A DNA stretch of 64,000 nt from Diphasiastrum complanatum (Eukaryota; Streptophyta; Lycopodiopsida; Lycopodiales; Lycopodiaceae). The translations under genes and the position numbers were made by a program. A model generated the notes under the pieces. The model was not told the origin of the DNA. It saw only the letters and a program-made list of their open reading frames with translations, and searched no databases. This document shows positions 31,647-42,832 of this stretch, one piece after another. The stretch is from the NCBI GenBank assembly GCA_029204225.1, contig CM055100.1, positions 33,840,645 through 33,904,644 on the forward strand, in the 5' to 3' direction. Positions within the stretch are counted from its first letter, which is position 1; every line of letters starts with the position of its first letter.

Positions 31647-32083
31647 AGTTATGGACTTGGCTCATTACATTCGCCGCGTCCATTTACATTTACTTTACTT
31701 TATGCATAAGCAGGCCTTGGGCCCTTTTTTATTCATTAGTGACACTTAGACTATATGGTTGGCCTTTGGCCTTATTATTCATTATTAGGCCATTTGGACA
31801 TATTACTGGAGAGTGGGGGCTTTCTTGGAGGGTGCACTATTATCCCTCCCAGTTGGGCCCTAGCCACTGGAAGCTTCCTTTTAGGGCTTCCTCTTGGCTA
31901 TAAGTAGGGAAACTGTGTCATTTGTTATTCAGCTATTGATCTCTCTCTTTAGTCTCCTTAATCTCTCTCTTTCCTGCTTTCTAGGGTTAAGTCTTGCTTA
32001 TGTGCTGCTTTCATAGCTTAAGTCTTGCTTATGTGATGCTTTTATAGCTTAGCTCTAGATCAGCTGTGGCTCTATTCGTAACT
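31647..32083 (+). repeat. Solo LTR (AGTTA...TAACT) inside the hAT
   Basis: 437 bp from AGTTATGGACTTGG to CTATTCGTAACT, flanked by CCATC (31642-31646 and 32084-32088). It is the same family as A1/A2, with a TATA-like CTATAAG near 31898. There is no interior: LTR-LTR recombination removed it. The perfect 5-bp duplication fixes the true LTR ends. Confidence 0.93.
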
Positions 32084-32459
32084 CCATCCTCGGTGCAGCT
32101 CCGGATTGTCCCTCTCTCGGGTAGAGCGCCACAAGGGGTGCAACATGTGGGCTACGGCGTGGATGGGTCAGTGGAAGTAGTTCCATTTGGACTCCCATAT
32201 GCGAGATCTTGTGCTTCCATCAGTGCATCGTAGCATAAAAGAAATGCATAAAACTGCATCAAACTTGAGTGAGAAACAACAAACTAGACACTGAAGAGTC
32301 ATACATATGCTCGTCCAAGGATGACGTCAGAATGCCCTCTCCGATGCGGTCCATGAACTCGTAAATGAGACCGAGAGTGTACTCCTCACGGTCTACTAGG
32401 CACAGCACTCTGAAAATGGGTAGAAGGAGCCCAGTAATCTCTTCAGCGTCCAGAACTCA

Positions 32460-33160
32460 TTACCGAACACAGTGGACTGGAAAAATGCCGCATGTGGGAG
32501 GTCTGTTTAAGGCCTCACTGGAAACCATCCGCCGCAATGCGTCCTTCACCACCACCAATCGCTCTAGCACCAAGAAGTAAAACGCAAAGCGTGTGGGTGC
32601 TGGCTTCTTCAGGTTTAGGGTCGAGAAGGTGCGGAATAGGGCCAACACACGCCGCTTCCCTCTTCTTGGTGACAAAAGTGACCAGGCGCATGGTCGTAGA
32701 AGTGATCTGCAACACAGACATCCAGTAAAAAGGTTAGAGTTGAGATGTGGTTAGCAACATCGAAGGAAGAAAGCATAGCAAATAGAAAAAACTATACCTC
32801 TCTGATCCATGGAAGCACACACAGGTCATGGATGAGCAAGTCTATGCAATGTGCAGCACAGGGTGTCCACACAATGTTGGGGTGCTCCCTCATCATAATC
32901 TCGCCCATTTGCTTGCAGTTCGAGGCGTTGTCGGTGACAACCTGAACCACGTGCTCCACCCCGATGTCAGCAATAACATCTCTAGCATGCTCCCATATAA
33001 ACTCGGCCGTGATGGCTCCACCACCTCGAGTGGCATCCACGCCACGTAGGAATACTGTGCCAAGCGGGCAAGAAACCAAGATATTGATGACAGATCGCCG
33101 ACGTATGTCGGTCCATCCATCACTCAATATCGTGCATCCATACCTGCCAAGTTGAGCCAC
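32460..33160 (-). pseudogene. DUF659 and following part of the hAT transposase
   Basis: From 33160 down: MAQLGRYGCTILSDGWTDIR, SVINILVSCPLGTVFLRGVD, VEHVVQVVTDNASNCKQMG and TPCAAHCIDLLIHDL. This is the DUF659/RNase-H-like start typical of hAT transposases with an N-terminal BED finger; LSDGWTD and VTDNASN are the family hallmarks. A second frame (32675-32460) continues with ALFRTFSTLNLKKPAPTRFA. A short gap between them (about 32680-32790) may be an intron or decay. Confidence 0.82.
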
Positions 33161-33398
33161 CAGTAAACCCTAAACACATGCAAAGAGCTAATAAAGACAA
33201 AGTACTTACTCCTGCCAAGCTGAGCGAATGGAACTCAGCTCCCGCGTGATGGTCCTCCTCCTGACAAAGTAACCTACCTCGCAGTGCCTCTCGCCTGGGA
33301 GGTGTCCATGTAGCATCCACAGCCGCCATCTGTGCGCAGAACTCCCTGAACACCCAAGTGTCAACAACATCAAAAGGAATGTCGCACTCGTAAAAGAA

Positions 33399-34166
33399 CT
33401 AGCCACACAGTCGAGTGCACCGGGCTTGCTGCTCTCTCTGCCACCTGCATCGATCAAGGGTCTGCTGCCTGGGCCTAAGCCCTTTCTGATGTATATATGG
33501 CGCTCGTGGTCTAGCATGCCCAAAGGATGGCTGATCTGTGGGTGTGTCACTCTCTCTGGCAACAGATGCCGAAGCATGTGGTGCATCTGCTGTCGAGGAG
33601 GAGGGACGAGAAGGACCCGCTGCCGCTGAACCAACATGCTCATCTGATGGTTGTGTTGCTGCTGCGTTTGGAACTGAAGGTGCTGTACTAGGCCCTGCAC
33701 CTGTACCATGCTCTGCCCGTGATGTACTGGGCACTGCACCTGTACCATGCCCAGTTCGTGATGTAGTATGCCCTACAGCTGTACCATGCCCTGCCCGTGA
33801 TGTACTGGGCCCAATACCCGTGGTAGGCCTTGCCTGTCGGCCTGTGAGCCCTACTGCCTGCCTGCCTGTAGCTGCTCCTGCTACCTGTCCTTGTCTAGAA
33901 CCCTGTGATGCAGTACTGGGCCCGTACATGGTAGACAACCTCTACAGATCCTCATCAGAAATCCTGGGGCAATCAGATATGCCCAATGTCCGCCCATCTG
34001 GCCCTCTGACCCGGAGCAAGTGAGCCCTAACCCTGATGAGTGATCCCGTGAAGTAACCACCGCAATGCAAGCATCTCCATCTACTGGTGCCTGAGCCATG
34101 GTGTGTAGCCACCTCCCCGTCGGTAAGCTCAACCTCGGCCCAAAGGCCTTGGTCCTGCACCGACAT
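33399..34166 (-). pseudogene. BED finger and linker of the hAT transposase
   Basis: The frame 34166-33942 starts MSVQDQGLWAEVELTDGEVA and carries WRCLHCGGYFTGSLIRVRAH, a BED-type zinc finger. The adjoining frame (33938-33399) is a Ser/Thr/Gly-rich linker with repeated TSRAGHGT units, which may be an intron or disordered spacer. Together with the DUF659 and hATC blocks it gives the normal domain order. Confidence 0.75.
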
Positions 34167-35142
34167 CGTATCAACACGAGATCAAACCTGCAAACAAAAA
34201 ATAATCAAGCAAACGTTCAGTAGTAAAAAATACATTGCATTGAACAACATTATCGAGCTCAAATAGAGCTCAAAATACCAGAGCATACATCACAACGATT
34301 CCAATTCACACATCATAGCAAGTGCCAAAAAAAACATGAGATTAGGGCGTGGGATAGAATGATTTCCGTATGAGCGATAACGGGCGACTGACGTTAGTGT
34401 GGGAGTCCGTGCAGGCGTAAAGGAGTGCAGTGTGGGCCTAAACCACGCCCCTGGCATATGCTTGCATGATGGTCCACGCCTAAACCCTAAAAAACATGGA
34501 ATTAGGGCATGGAAATTGAAATTTGTGATACGGACGTAGACGGGCAGAACGGAGGTCACAGGAGTCTCTGCAGGCATGTGGAAATGCATTCTAGGCTCAG
34601 ACATCACTTGAATCGGTTTCCAACAAGTCATTTTGTGAAATGGCAAAAATACACAAGCATTTGTTATGTGGTGTTCAAATCTCGCCAGGCATGCCGTAAT
34701 GGCTGAAATTGACGTCGTAGGAATCATTGTGGGCATGAAGAAAGGTGGTCTAGAGCCAAACTACGCTCGATTTGGTTGCGTACAGCTCAATGTCGTCACT
34801 TGCAAAAAATCAAGCCTACACTTACCAAATATCGAAGATTGGTCGTTTCGCTCTCCACGAAGCTCGGATCCCCCCCGGCACCGTGCACACCACCTCCGTA
34901 TCACCGAGTAGATGCCTGCCAACTATTCACTTGCGAAGGTCGGACGCCTACAGCTCATAAATTTTTTTTTTGCCGCCTCCATGGTTGGCACGAATCTGTC
35001 CGCAAGGAGGCGGCCCTTTCATGCATAAATCTGATTTTTTTTTAACGATACTTTCAACGATTCTTTGCAGTGAATCGCGATTTGCAGAATCGCGAATCGC
35101 GAATCCAGCGAATCGCGATTCGCTGCATCTTATGCTTTGTAC

Positions 35143-35831
35143 TTCATTTCATGCCAAAATCTGCGATTCAGTTCTCAACTCTAGACAAGATCACCAAGGT
35201 TTACAAAATCTAATTTTTGACTAAAGGCTTCTTCTTGTTTAATCTATAATCGGTAGATCTAATTATTGGAGTAGCAACCTTTCTCGTGATATCTACTGAC
35301 AATTTAAGTTGATGGATTCAGCCTCTAAATGACTTAGGACAAGACCGCAGTGTTGATTTGAAGGCTTTATATGTTTGGAACTATGTTGCATGGTCTAAAT
35401 TAGTCAGGTTTATGTATCATTGGAATTAAACTATGTTCACATAGAAGCTTGTTCTAGATTATGATGCATGTCTCCTTGCCATTTTGGTACACTGGATGCA
35501 AATTAGTTAAGAACTAGATTGATGCAAGTAGGGATGGGGAAACTACCAATCTGTCAATTCTGGAGGTTGGTTTGAAAATACAGAGTATAGGCCAATACAT
35601 GGAAGAAAATTCCAAGCTCATCAGTCAAACATGAGCTAAGATTGATGTCATTATTTTCTAGTTTGAGATTCACTTGTTTACTTCATCAAGTTACATTTGT
35701 TGATGCTATCCACATTCCATAATGTATTTGGAAAATTTGGTACCATCGATGTAAAACATTTATGAAACTCAATAAATTAACGAAATTGCCATTTTTGTAT
35801 ATCTTTGTGAGCCATTGGTGATATTGTGCAG
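35143..35831. other. Last part of the giant MRG intron
   Basis: AT-rich with no recognised element after the hAT; a few bases at the start probably complete the split LTR. It ends at the acceptor before exon 35832. Confidence 0.45.
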
Positions 35832-36004
35832 TATAGGTGATTCGACATTGGAAATAATGGATGGCCTTCGTAGTTATTTCAATAAGGCTTTGCCAGCTAT
35901 GCTTCTCTACAAAGAGGAGCGTGAGCAATTTGAGGCGCTTTCGGAAAATTGTAAAGAAAATTTGTCATCTATTTATGGAGCTGAACATCTTCTTCGACTC
36001 TTTG
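35832..36004 (+). CDS. MRG gene, third visible exon (core MRG domain)
   Basis: A 173-base exon bounded by ATATTGTGCAG and GGTGAG. It reads GDSTLEIMDGLRSYFNKALP then AMLLYKEEREQFEA and SSIYGAEHLLRLF, the central MRG-domain helices (family: GLxxYFDKALPxMLLYKxERxQY and STxYGAEHLLRLF). It enters in phase 2 from exon 10411-10490 and leaves in phase 1. No stop or frameshift. These helices form the hydrophobic pocket that binds partner proteins in MRG15 relatives. Confidence 0.92.
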
Positions 36005-36972
36005 GTGAGAAACTATTCATTGTAACAATGGTTTGTTAACTAGGCATATCAAAAAGCTATATGTGCAGGCGTGTAAGCAGGCTTGTAAATTTGACAATAC
36101 TTTTTGCGCTCGTGGAAAAACCAATTCAGAATTTGCTTTGTACTTTGAAAGGCTAAAACTCGTTTGAAAATACAATAATGGAGACAATTTTTCATGTATG
36201 TCGTCTTTTCTATAATGGATTGGAGTTGCAAAATATTCAAATCCAGGACTTGAAGATCCAATTTTGGCAAAGATTCAAATGAAGTGAAGATTAAGTTGGT
36301 AACAATCTAGTTATAATTCCAACTTCGAATGCTCTTGATTTTCTAGTAATTGATGCCTTATGTAATCTCTGTTTTGGAAAACTGGTAAAAACTTTTGAGT
36401 ATTCAACTTCTGTATAGCAACAAATATGAAGTGAATCTAGAACCATTTGAGTCTGCAATTCACTGTTCTTTCCTTCTAATATGATCTTAGATGAATTTGA
36501 TGGTAAGCAATCATGGGTGTTTAATAAGCAGCGTGATTTCTGTTTTGGAGAAATAGTAAAAGCTTTTGAGTATTCGACCTCTTAGTAGCAATGAAAATGA
36601 ATTCAATTTGAAACCTTTTGAGTTTGCGATTCAGTGGTACCATGACAATAATCTTTCCTTCTAAATTCTAATATGATTTTACGTGAATTTGATGGTAAGC
36701 AATCATGGGTGTTTCACAAGTTGCTTATTATGCATGAGGTTTTGAATGCTACTTACAATTTTCTATTACAAGAGATGTTTTTTCATGAAATGTTGTGTTT
36801 TTAGTTAGTGCTAGTTGCCTACAATGTAGCATAATCCCATGTGGGTGAGAAACACACCAAGTTGGAATAAACCTCCATTTTCTTTATGGTATACTTTATA
36901 TGTTGATGTTTATTTTGCCATGGTGTTGCACCCTCTTGAACAATTGCACTTTTCTATTGTGACATGAAACAG
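36005..36972 (+). other. MRG intron, 968 bp
   Basis: GTGAGA donor and GAAACAG acceptor. It has an internal near-repeat (GAGTATTCAACTTCTGTATAG / GAGTATTCGACCTCTTAGTAG and GATGGTAAGCAATCATGGGTG twice, near 36500 and 36690), a small duplication. Confidence 0.8.
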
Positions 36973-37057
36973 TGAAGCTTCCTGATCTTCTCACCCTCGC
37001 TGGCATGGAGGATGACTCACTGATAGAATTGCAACAAAAGTTGACAGAGTTTCTAAA
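36973..37057 (+). CDS. MRG gene, fourth visible exon
   Basis: An 85-base exon that completes a split Val codon and reads KLPDLLTLAGMEDDSLIELQ then QKLTEFLK, the helix after AEHLLRLF in MRG proteins (family VKLPELL...LQQKL-x-x-FLKFL). Donor AAA/GTATGT leaves in phase 2. The expected final exon (FLQKNQSxFF in relatives) was not found in the rest of the window, so it is either beyond 64000 or lost. Confidence 0.9.
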
Positions 37058-38519
37058 GTATGTTTCTTTCTAAATCATTCCTTATAACTTAGGCGGTTTG
37101 TTTTATGAAAATGTCAGATCATCTTGATTTGTTTGCATTCCAAGAAGTGCAAAGATGCCCATTTGAGATTGTTATATAAAGTGCAATCTCCAATGTCTAG
37201 GAACAAGATATGAGTGTGGAGTGGTTGGGGCTACTATTTTGAAGCTTAACTGATGTAGTATCAAATTAAGAATCTGATCCACTAAGAAGCTAGATGTGGG
37301 TTATTTCTCCTTTGTATGTGTTGGATATAAAACACCAAGGTGTGGAAAATAAGGTAAAGTAAGTCAACTTCTTATGGAAGTTTATTACTAGATAATATCC
37401 TCTATCTTAGAACTTAGGGAATTCTAAAACAATAAATTTTAGAATTCTTTCTTATTATTTATGTGCCACGTTTTGATGACCACCCTTAGGCTCCTTTCAA
37501 TGGTACTACTTGTATTAGGGCTTCTATCAACATGGCTTGAGTCCTTGAGACTCATGCACCCTACCACTTGGCCCATGGTCCCTTTATCCACCCAATTATA
37601 ATAGGGACCAAGTTTTAGCCTCAATGATTAATCAATGACTTCGTAGCTAATAATGTCTCAAGAATATGGATATTTAAAGTCTTGAATAATGAATCAAGGT
37701 CGTAATCATTTGTCATCATCAAAGGTGGTATAATCAAGTGACTCATTCATATGAACAAACCACAAGGAGTTATTTGCATTATTTGTGTGATGTATGTGAA
37801 GAGTGGTTGTAGCAATAGGAACCTACTTACAGTCCTTGGCTTGATGATCTTAGCCATTTCAACACCCATTTAGAGATTATAATGACTTCAAACAACAAAT
37901 ATATGCAGCTGAAAAATACCGCATTAGATATGGTCTAGTACAACTTATAGAATCTACCAAATGGGTTTTGTGTAGACAACAACCAAAATGTTTTCTATAT
38001 TGCAACCAAATAACCTTACTTTACATTGAAAGAACTATAGTGAGCAACAAATGAAGGAAAATTCTTGCTTTGTGTAGAGTGGATATATAGTGTGATAAAT
38101 GTCAACACTATCAAGCAATGCACATTATCCATTTGTGTGCAATTCATTAAGAGCTAGGTGATGGCGATGGCAATGTGTATGTGTATGTGTTCTCATGTGT
38201 ATGTGTATGTGCTCTAATGTGTGTGACCTCATCATGGCCAACCAAGTATGTATCAATGTTGTCAACAGGTTTAGTAGAATTCTCCAAAACGATCCTCTCA
38301 AAACTAGAATGATAACCTTAAGTTCCATGCAACAATAGAAGTTGACCCCTCAACATTGAACTCTTTCAATAGAATTGCAAAGGGTTTTGCACCTAGTTCA
38401 AAACAGACAAAATTCTTGCAAAACCACCTAGTGTAGAAGAAATTCTTCATCATCTTCAAAAACAACTTCAGGCTAGCATTGATTGTATGGTTCCAATCAT
38501 TACAATGATGAATGTAGAT
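37058..38519. other. Next MRG intron, start; no gene
   Basis: AT-rich with a TGTATGTG run near 38170-38220. No exon or repeat end recognised. The intron probably continues through the rest of the window, at least about 26.9 kb. Confidence 0.5.
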
Positions 38520-38632
38520 GTTGGCCCTGTTGGTCGTGTACGCGCTGGACACGACCCTGACTGTGGTATCTGACCTCCTGTGTTCTCTAGGGTTCGGCAC
38601 TCGTTACGTGCTAGTAACACTCCCTCCCCCTT
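38520..38632 (-). repeat. Truncated 3' LTR and polypurine tract
   Basis: On minus: a TAAGGGGGAGGGA purine tract, then TGTTACTAGCACGTAACG; matches the first 100 bases of the LTR at 43646-44011 and stops near 38520 at TTGGCCCTGTT. Confidence 0.8.
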
Positions 38633-38813
38633 AAGGACCGTCTTGGTCCTCTAAGACAAAGTCTGGAAAAATCTTGCGAAGGACGCTGCATCTTTCCCAG
38701 GTGGCATTCTCAACAGGCTGATCATTCCACTTGACTAGATATTCCCGGTATAGAGTATGACGAGTCTGCGTCTCTCTACTATCATGAATCTCCTCTGGTT
38801 CATGTGGAGACAC
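38631..38813 (-). pseudogene. Chromodomain of the second gypsy element
   Basis: 60-residue frame with YREYLVKWNDQPVENATWER then a DFVLEDQ tail. This is the chromodomain core (YLVKW-x-x-x-P-x-x-x-x-TWE). It lies next to the polypurine tract, as in gypsy chromoviruses, but its integrase is gone. Confidence 0.85.
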
Positions 38814-38819
38814 TCATAT

Positions 38820-39700
38820 AGGACTTGCTGCCTATAATTATAAAGTCCTCAATCCAAGGATCCTATTCTAAGCATGCCAATCACAAGCAACACAAGGGAA
38901 CCTGATGGTGGACAAACCAACCCAACCAAACCTAGATCGAGCGGATCTAGCCCCCAAGCTATGGATCAATCAGAGTCATGGAAAGAGGAGTCACACCAGC
39001 AGCATGTAGCTACTAATCACAAAATCAAGCATACACTAGTGAGAGCCCAATAAGTATACTTACACCCTCCAAGGCCCATGCACCACTAGTAGTGCATTGA
39101 CACCTCACTGGACACCTTTGCAGCCTATGTGGGCCATGTCATCCAGTTCCCCAATGACTCACTGATAGACCCATACAAATCCACCGTCAAGTGTTTAGGC
39201 CTACAACCATTAATTATGACCATGTACACATAAGGGCCCCAATTCCCTTATAGTCACAATTAACTTACGGGTTGTTGGTCTACTGGTCCCTAGCGTGGAC
39301 ACTCTACTGAGACCAGTCATGGGCATGACAATAATCCTCTGAATTGGGGACACATACTCTATTTCTATAGAGCAAGTACTCATCCTGAATGGAATACTAT
39401 TTCCATTTGAATCCTTGAGTCAACTGACCCTCAACCACTAGGGTTTGCTTGGGTAATACAAGCTCAGAATCCTCAACGTCATCTGACGTATACTCGGATT
39501 CCACATCATCCTCAACGGAAACTACCGTATTCTTGGCCCCAGCCCCGAAAACTGGTTCTGGAGTCTCTGTAATTGTCTGCTCTGGACTGAGTTCCAGATA
39601 GTAGCGATTTTTTTTTCACTTTTTTTTCGTTTTCTACGGTCCATTATAAAATATAAAAATAAAAACCACCCAAATTATTTGGATCATTGGGTTACATATT
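38820..39700. other. Foreign segment and integrase start in the second gypsy element
   Basis: 38820-39197 is unrecognised and replaces the integrase core. 39198-39289 is the 92-bp repeat. 39290-39700 reads on minus as an acidic linker and LLYRNRVCVPNSED, the usual start of gypsy integrase, where it breaks off. Confidence 0.5.
39198..39289. repeat. 92-bp repeat, second copy
   Basis: Differs from 13301-13392 at about three positions; same orientation. Lies exactly at the break in integrase. Confidence 0.75.
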
Positions 39701-39714
39701 CTTTTCTGTTACTT

Positions 39715-41090
39715 TTAATTTTTTGTAAAACTCAGCTCGTTTATCATAGGCATTCTACTAAGTGCATTTGCTACTGTGTTGAATTTCCCCTGTCTATATC
39801 TGATAGACATATCAAACTCTTGCATTAACTCAGCCCAACGAGCTTTCCAACCTCTAAGCTCAAGCTGATTGCAAAGGTATCTGAGACTTTCATGGTCTGT
39901 CAGGACCTCAAAGTTGGCACCATACAAATAATGCCTCCAAGTTTTAAGGGCATGAACTATGGAAAAGAGTTCCTTTTCATAGGCGCTGTATCTAGTTAAA
40001 GTTGGCTCGAGGTTTTTACTCTCGAACGCAACTGGTCGTCCACTCTGAGTTAGTACAACACCAACTGCAAAGTCGCTAGCATTTGTTTCAACCACAAATG
40101 GCTGATTGGGGTCGACGACTTTTAAAACTGGTGCTGTAACTAAGGCTGTTTTGAGAGCATCAAAGCTCTCTTGCTGTGTGGACTCCCAAATGAACTCCTT
40201 TCCCTTCCCCTTAAGAAGATTTGTCATGGGAACTGCTATCTAAGCATATTCCTTGACAAATCGTCTGTAATATCCCGCCAAACCAAGAAAGATCTGAAGC
40301 TCTAAAATATTTTGAGGTCTCAACCAACTGAGTATGGCTTTAACCTTACTGGGGTCCATCTTAATCCCATCTGCCGAGATAATGTGACCCAAATAAGCTA
40401 CTTCTTCAACGAAGAATTCACACTTAGGTTTCTTAGCATAAAGCTTATGCTTTCTAAGCAGTCGAAACACCTTTCTGAGGTGTTTAAGATGCTCCTTCCT
40501 CGTCTTACTGTACACGAGGATGTCATCTAAAAATACGACTACAAACTTACCCAAGTATGGTCTGAGGACATTGTTCATCAAGGTCATAAAGGTAGCTGGA
40601 GCATTTGTGAGCCCAAAAGGCATCACCTTAAACTCATAATGACCATGACGAGTCCTAAAAGCTGTTTCGAGACATCTTCCGACTTTATACGGACTTGATG
40701 ATATCCCGACCTTAGGTCTATTTTACTGAAAAACTTAGCCCCGTCGAGTTGATCAAACAACTCGTCTGCTCGAGGCATTGGGTATTTATTCTTAATTGTG
40801 ACTTTATTGAGGGCTCTGTAATCTACACAAAGACGCATAGACCCCTTTTTCTTTTTCACCAAAAGGACTGGTGAGGCCCATGGTGAACTACTGGTCTGAA
40901 TTTGGCCTTTCCCAAGATAATTTGTTAATTGCCTAGTTATTTCTTCATCCTCTGTTCGGCTGACCCGATACGGAGGTTTAGAAACAGGTGATTTACTTGG
41001 TACTAGGTTTATTACATGATCTACCTCTCTGCTAGGTGGTAAACCATGTGGTAAATCTTCAGGAAAAACATCTTTAAATCTAGACAACAA
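39715..41090 (-). pseudogene. RT and RNase H of the second gypsy element
   Basis: [62 protein letters not shown]; after a frame break near 40640, [20 protein letters not shown], catalytic [11 protein letters not shown] and [19 protein letters not shown] stop at about 40240 precedes RNase H: FVVETNASDFAVGVVLTQ, YSAYEKELFSIVHALKTWRH, VLTDHESLRYL, ending ANALSRMP. The first RNase H Asp is Asn in TNAS (usual TDAS). The sequence is clearly distinct from the A/B/C family, closer to common Del/Tekay-like chromoviruses by motif style; that clade name is inference. Confidence 0.87.
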
Positions 41091-41188
41091 AGTTTACTGA
41101 TTTTCTGCTGTAAAGAACTGGAAATAGAAACTTCTGGAATAAACTGAAAGTCACATAAGAATACCTGATGGTCATCGTCTCCGATTAG

Positions 41189-41827
41189 CTAACAGAGCTC
41201 TAAATTGCAGACCATAGGGCTGTTGGGGACATCATGCTCCCCATTCAACTGGATCTCTCGGCCTTTATGCTGAAAGGTGGAGGGAAGTCCTAAGCTGTAG
41301 AGCCAGTTTCTCCCGAGAACAATATCTGTGTGATCCAGATGCATTATCTGAAAGTTTATTTCATCTTGATACCCCTGACTTAGATTACTTACCATAGTTT
41401 CCCAAATTTTTTTGTCTTCACCCTTAGCTACTGAGACTATGTACCTATGCTGACTAGGTACTTCTGGAAGTCTGAGTTTTTTAGCTAGGGTGTAGTTGAT
41501 AAAATTATGGGTTGCTCCATCATCAACCATGACTCTAACTGACTGGTTACCAACTTTCCCATGTATACGTACTAGGTCATGTGGCCCAAAGCTGAAGGGT
41601 CTCGGTAGCATTGCAGAGGTTAGCTGGCAATAGTGTTCATGGTCTTTGTGAAACACTTTGATCTCGGAAGCTGCCGAGTCACTTGGGAAACTTACAGTTT
41701 GAACAAGATGAACTTGTTTTTTTATCTTTTTTATCTTTTTTAGTGAATGGCCCCTTGGGACACTGTCTGACTGTGTGTCCCTTGCCCATACACACAAAGC
41801 ACAAACGTTATTGTTTGGCTTTCTCAA
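41189..41827 (-). pseudogene. Zinc knuckle and protease of the second gypsy element
   Basis: A CFVCMGKGHTVRQC zinc knuckle (CX2CX4HX4C) is readable in a frame shifted from the protease frame, near 41760-41800. The protease frame has VMVDDGATHNFIN, where DDGA replaces the usual DSGA/DTGA, and IVLGRNWLYSLG. The gene continues to a stop at 41189 before RT. Confidence 0.8.
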
Positions 41828-41908
41828 AATCTTCTAGTTTTAAGGGCTGTATGAGCGATGGGCGTTTCTGAGGAGCTTCACTTTTAACTTTATCTTCTTT
41901 CTTTTGTT

Positions 41909-42832
41909 TTAAAAATTCCTTTTAAATTGAAAGTCTTTCTGAGGAGGCTGCTCAGAAAAGGGCTGCTGTCTCGCCCTCTTTCTACCCACTGAATCATCAT
42001 AGATTTGAGCATATCTGAGAGCTTGCTCTAGGGTAGTGTCCGACTTTCTCTGGACCTCTACTTTATATTCATCTTTAAGGCCACGGACAAATCCTCTGAT
42101 TTTCTGATAATCATCCATATTTTTTATCTTTGAAATTGCTTCTCGATACTGCAAGATATATTGGGTTAAAGATTTGTCCATTACTGTTTTCTCCCAGGCT
42201 TCCCAGGCTCTATCAAGATCGTTTTCTTGTAAAAACTCTCTTAGGAAGGCTTCTTCAAAAGCTTTCCATGACCGGGGAGTCTGCCTAGTCTCCTGGAGGT
42301 TTAACCACCACTTATAGGCCATGGGCCCTAGAGAAAGACTGGCCTCAATAGCTTGCAAATGGTCAGGGGTCTGTTTAAGAGCATGAATGTTCTTCCATTT
42401 GCTGAGGAAGGTTTGTAGAATATCTGCATTTCTATCTTTCTCTTCCCCAATAAAAGTAGGAGGCTTTAGGTCTTTAAAGACACTGGGATGAGACCGCATA
42501 GGCTCACCCGAAACTGATGGAAGTGGAGAAGGGGACGGCTGAGAAGTGGATGGAAGGCTTCCTTTTGCGGAGTTCAAAATTAAACTTTTGAGCTCGGTGA
42601 ACGAGTCGTCCATACTGGCTTTGAAATTGGCAAAAGCTAGTTTCAATTCATCCACTTTTGTTATCAAATGGAGATACTACTCCTTGGTAACCAATTCGTC
42701 GAGTTCTTTGGCGAATTGTTCCGGTTGCTCCACCTCCATGGGTTCTTTCCCCTTACTGAACCTCAAAGATTCCGTTTCTAATTCATCAATGCCTCTTGTC
42801 AGGGGTTGATCAGGTCCCGGAGAAGTGGTCAT
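41909..42832 (-). pseudogene. Gag of the second gypsy element
   Basis: The likely start is MTTSPGPDQPLTRGIDELET at 42832; an in-frame TAG near 42677 follows the EQFAKELDELV segment. The main frame then has ITKVDELKLAFANF, PPTFIGEEKDRNADILQTFL, AYKWWLNLQETRQTPRSWKA and FLREFLQENDLDRAWEAWEK, a Retrotrans_gag pattern, ending with a basic KRARQQPF tail. Confidence 0.8.

Larger units (their letters stand above)
29256..35134 (-). mobile_element. hAT transposon with 8-bp target duplication
   Basis: Flanked on both sides by CTTTGTAC (29248-29255 and 35135-35142), the 8-bp duplication typical of hAT. Ends are inverted: CATAGATGCACCG on the left against CATAAGATGCAGCG read inward from the right. The right end carries repeated GAATCGCGA/TCGCGATTC subterminal motifs (35072-35128) and the left has GATTCAGAATCGCG. 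The minus-strand transposase (BED, DUF659, hATC) is interrupted by a solo LTR at 31647-32083. A LINE piece and a CT run lie near the left end. It is about 5.9 kb including those. The element inserted into a gypsy LTR. Confidence 0.85.
10491..35831 (+). other. Giant MRG intron, about 25.3 kb, packed with nested elements
   Basis: Bounded by GTGAGT at 10491 and a GTGCAG acceptor ending at 35831; the flanking exons join in phase (2 then 1) to give continuous MRG-domain coding. Inside are a truncated minus gypsy, non-autonomous A2 with the inverted B body, a broken hAT, a gypsy LTR and a boundary-complete hAT with a solo LTR. If the gene is expressed the whole stretch must be transcribed and spliced out. 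Confidence 0.8.

Noticed and set aside
33538-34023. 161-residue plus-strand frame
   Set aside because: Shadow of the repetitive minus-strand linker in the hAT transposase.
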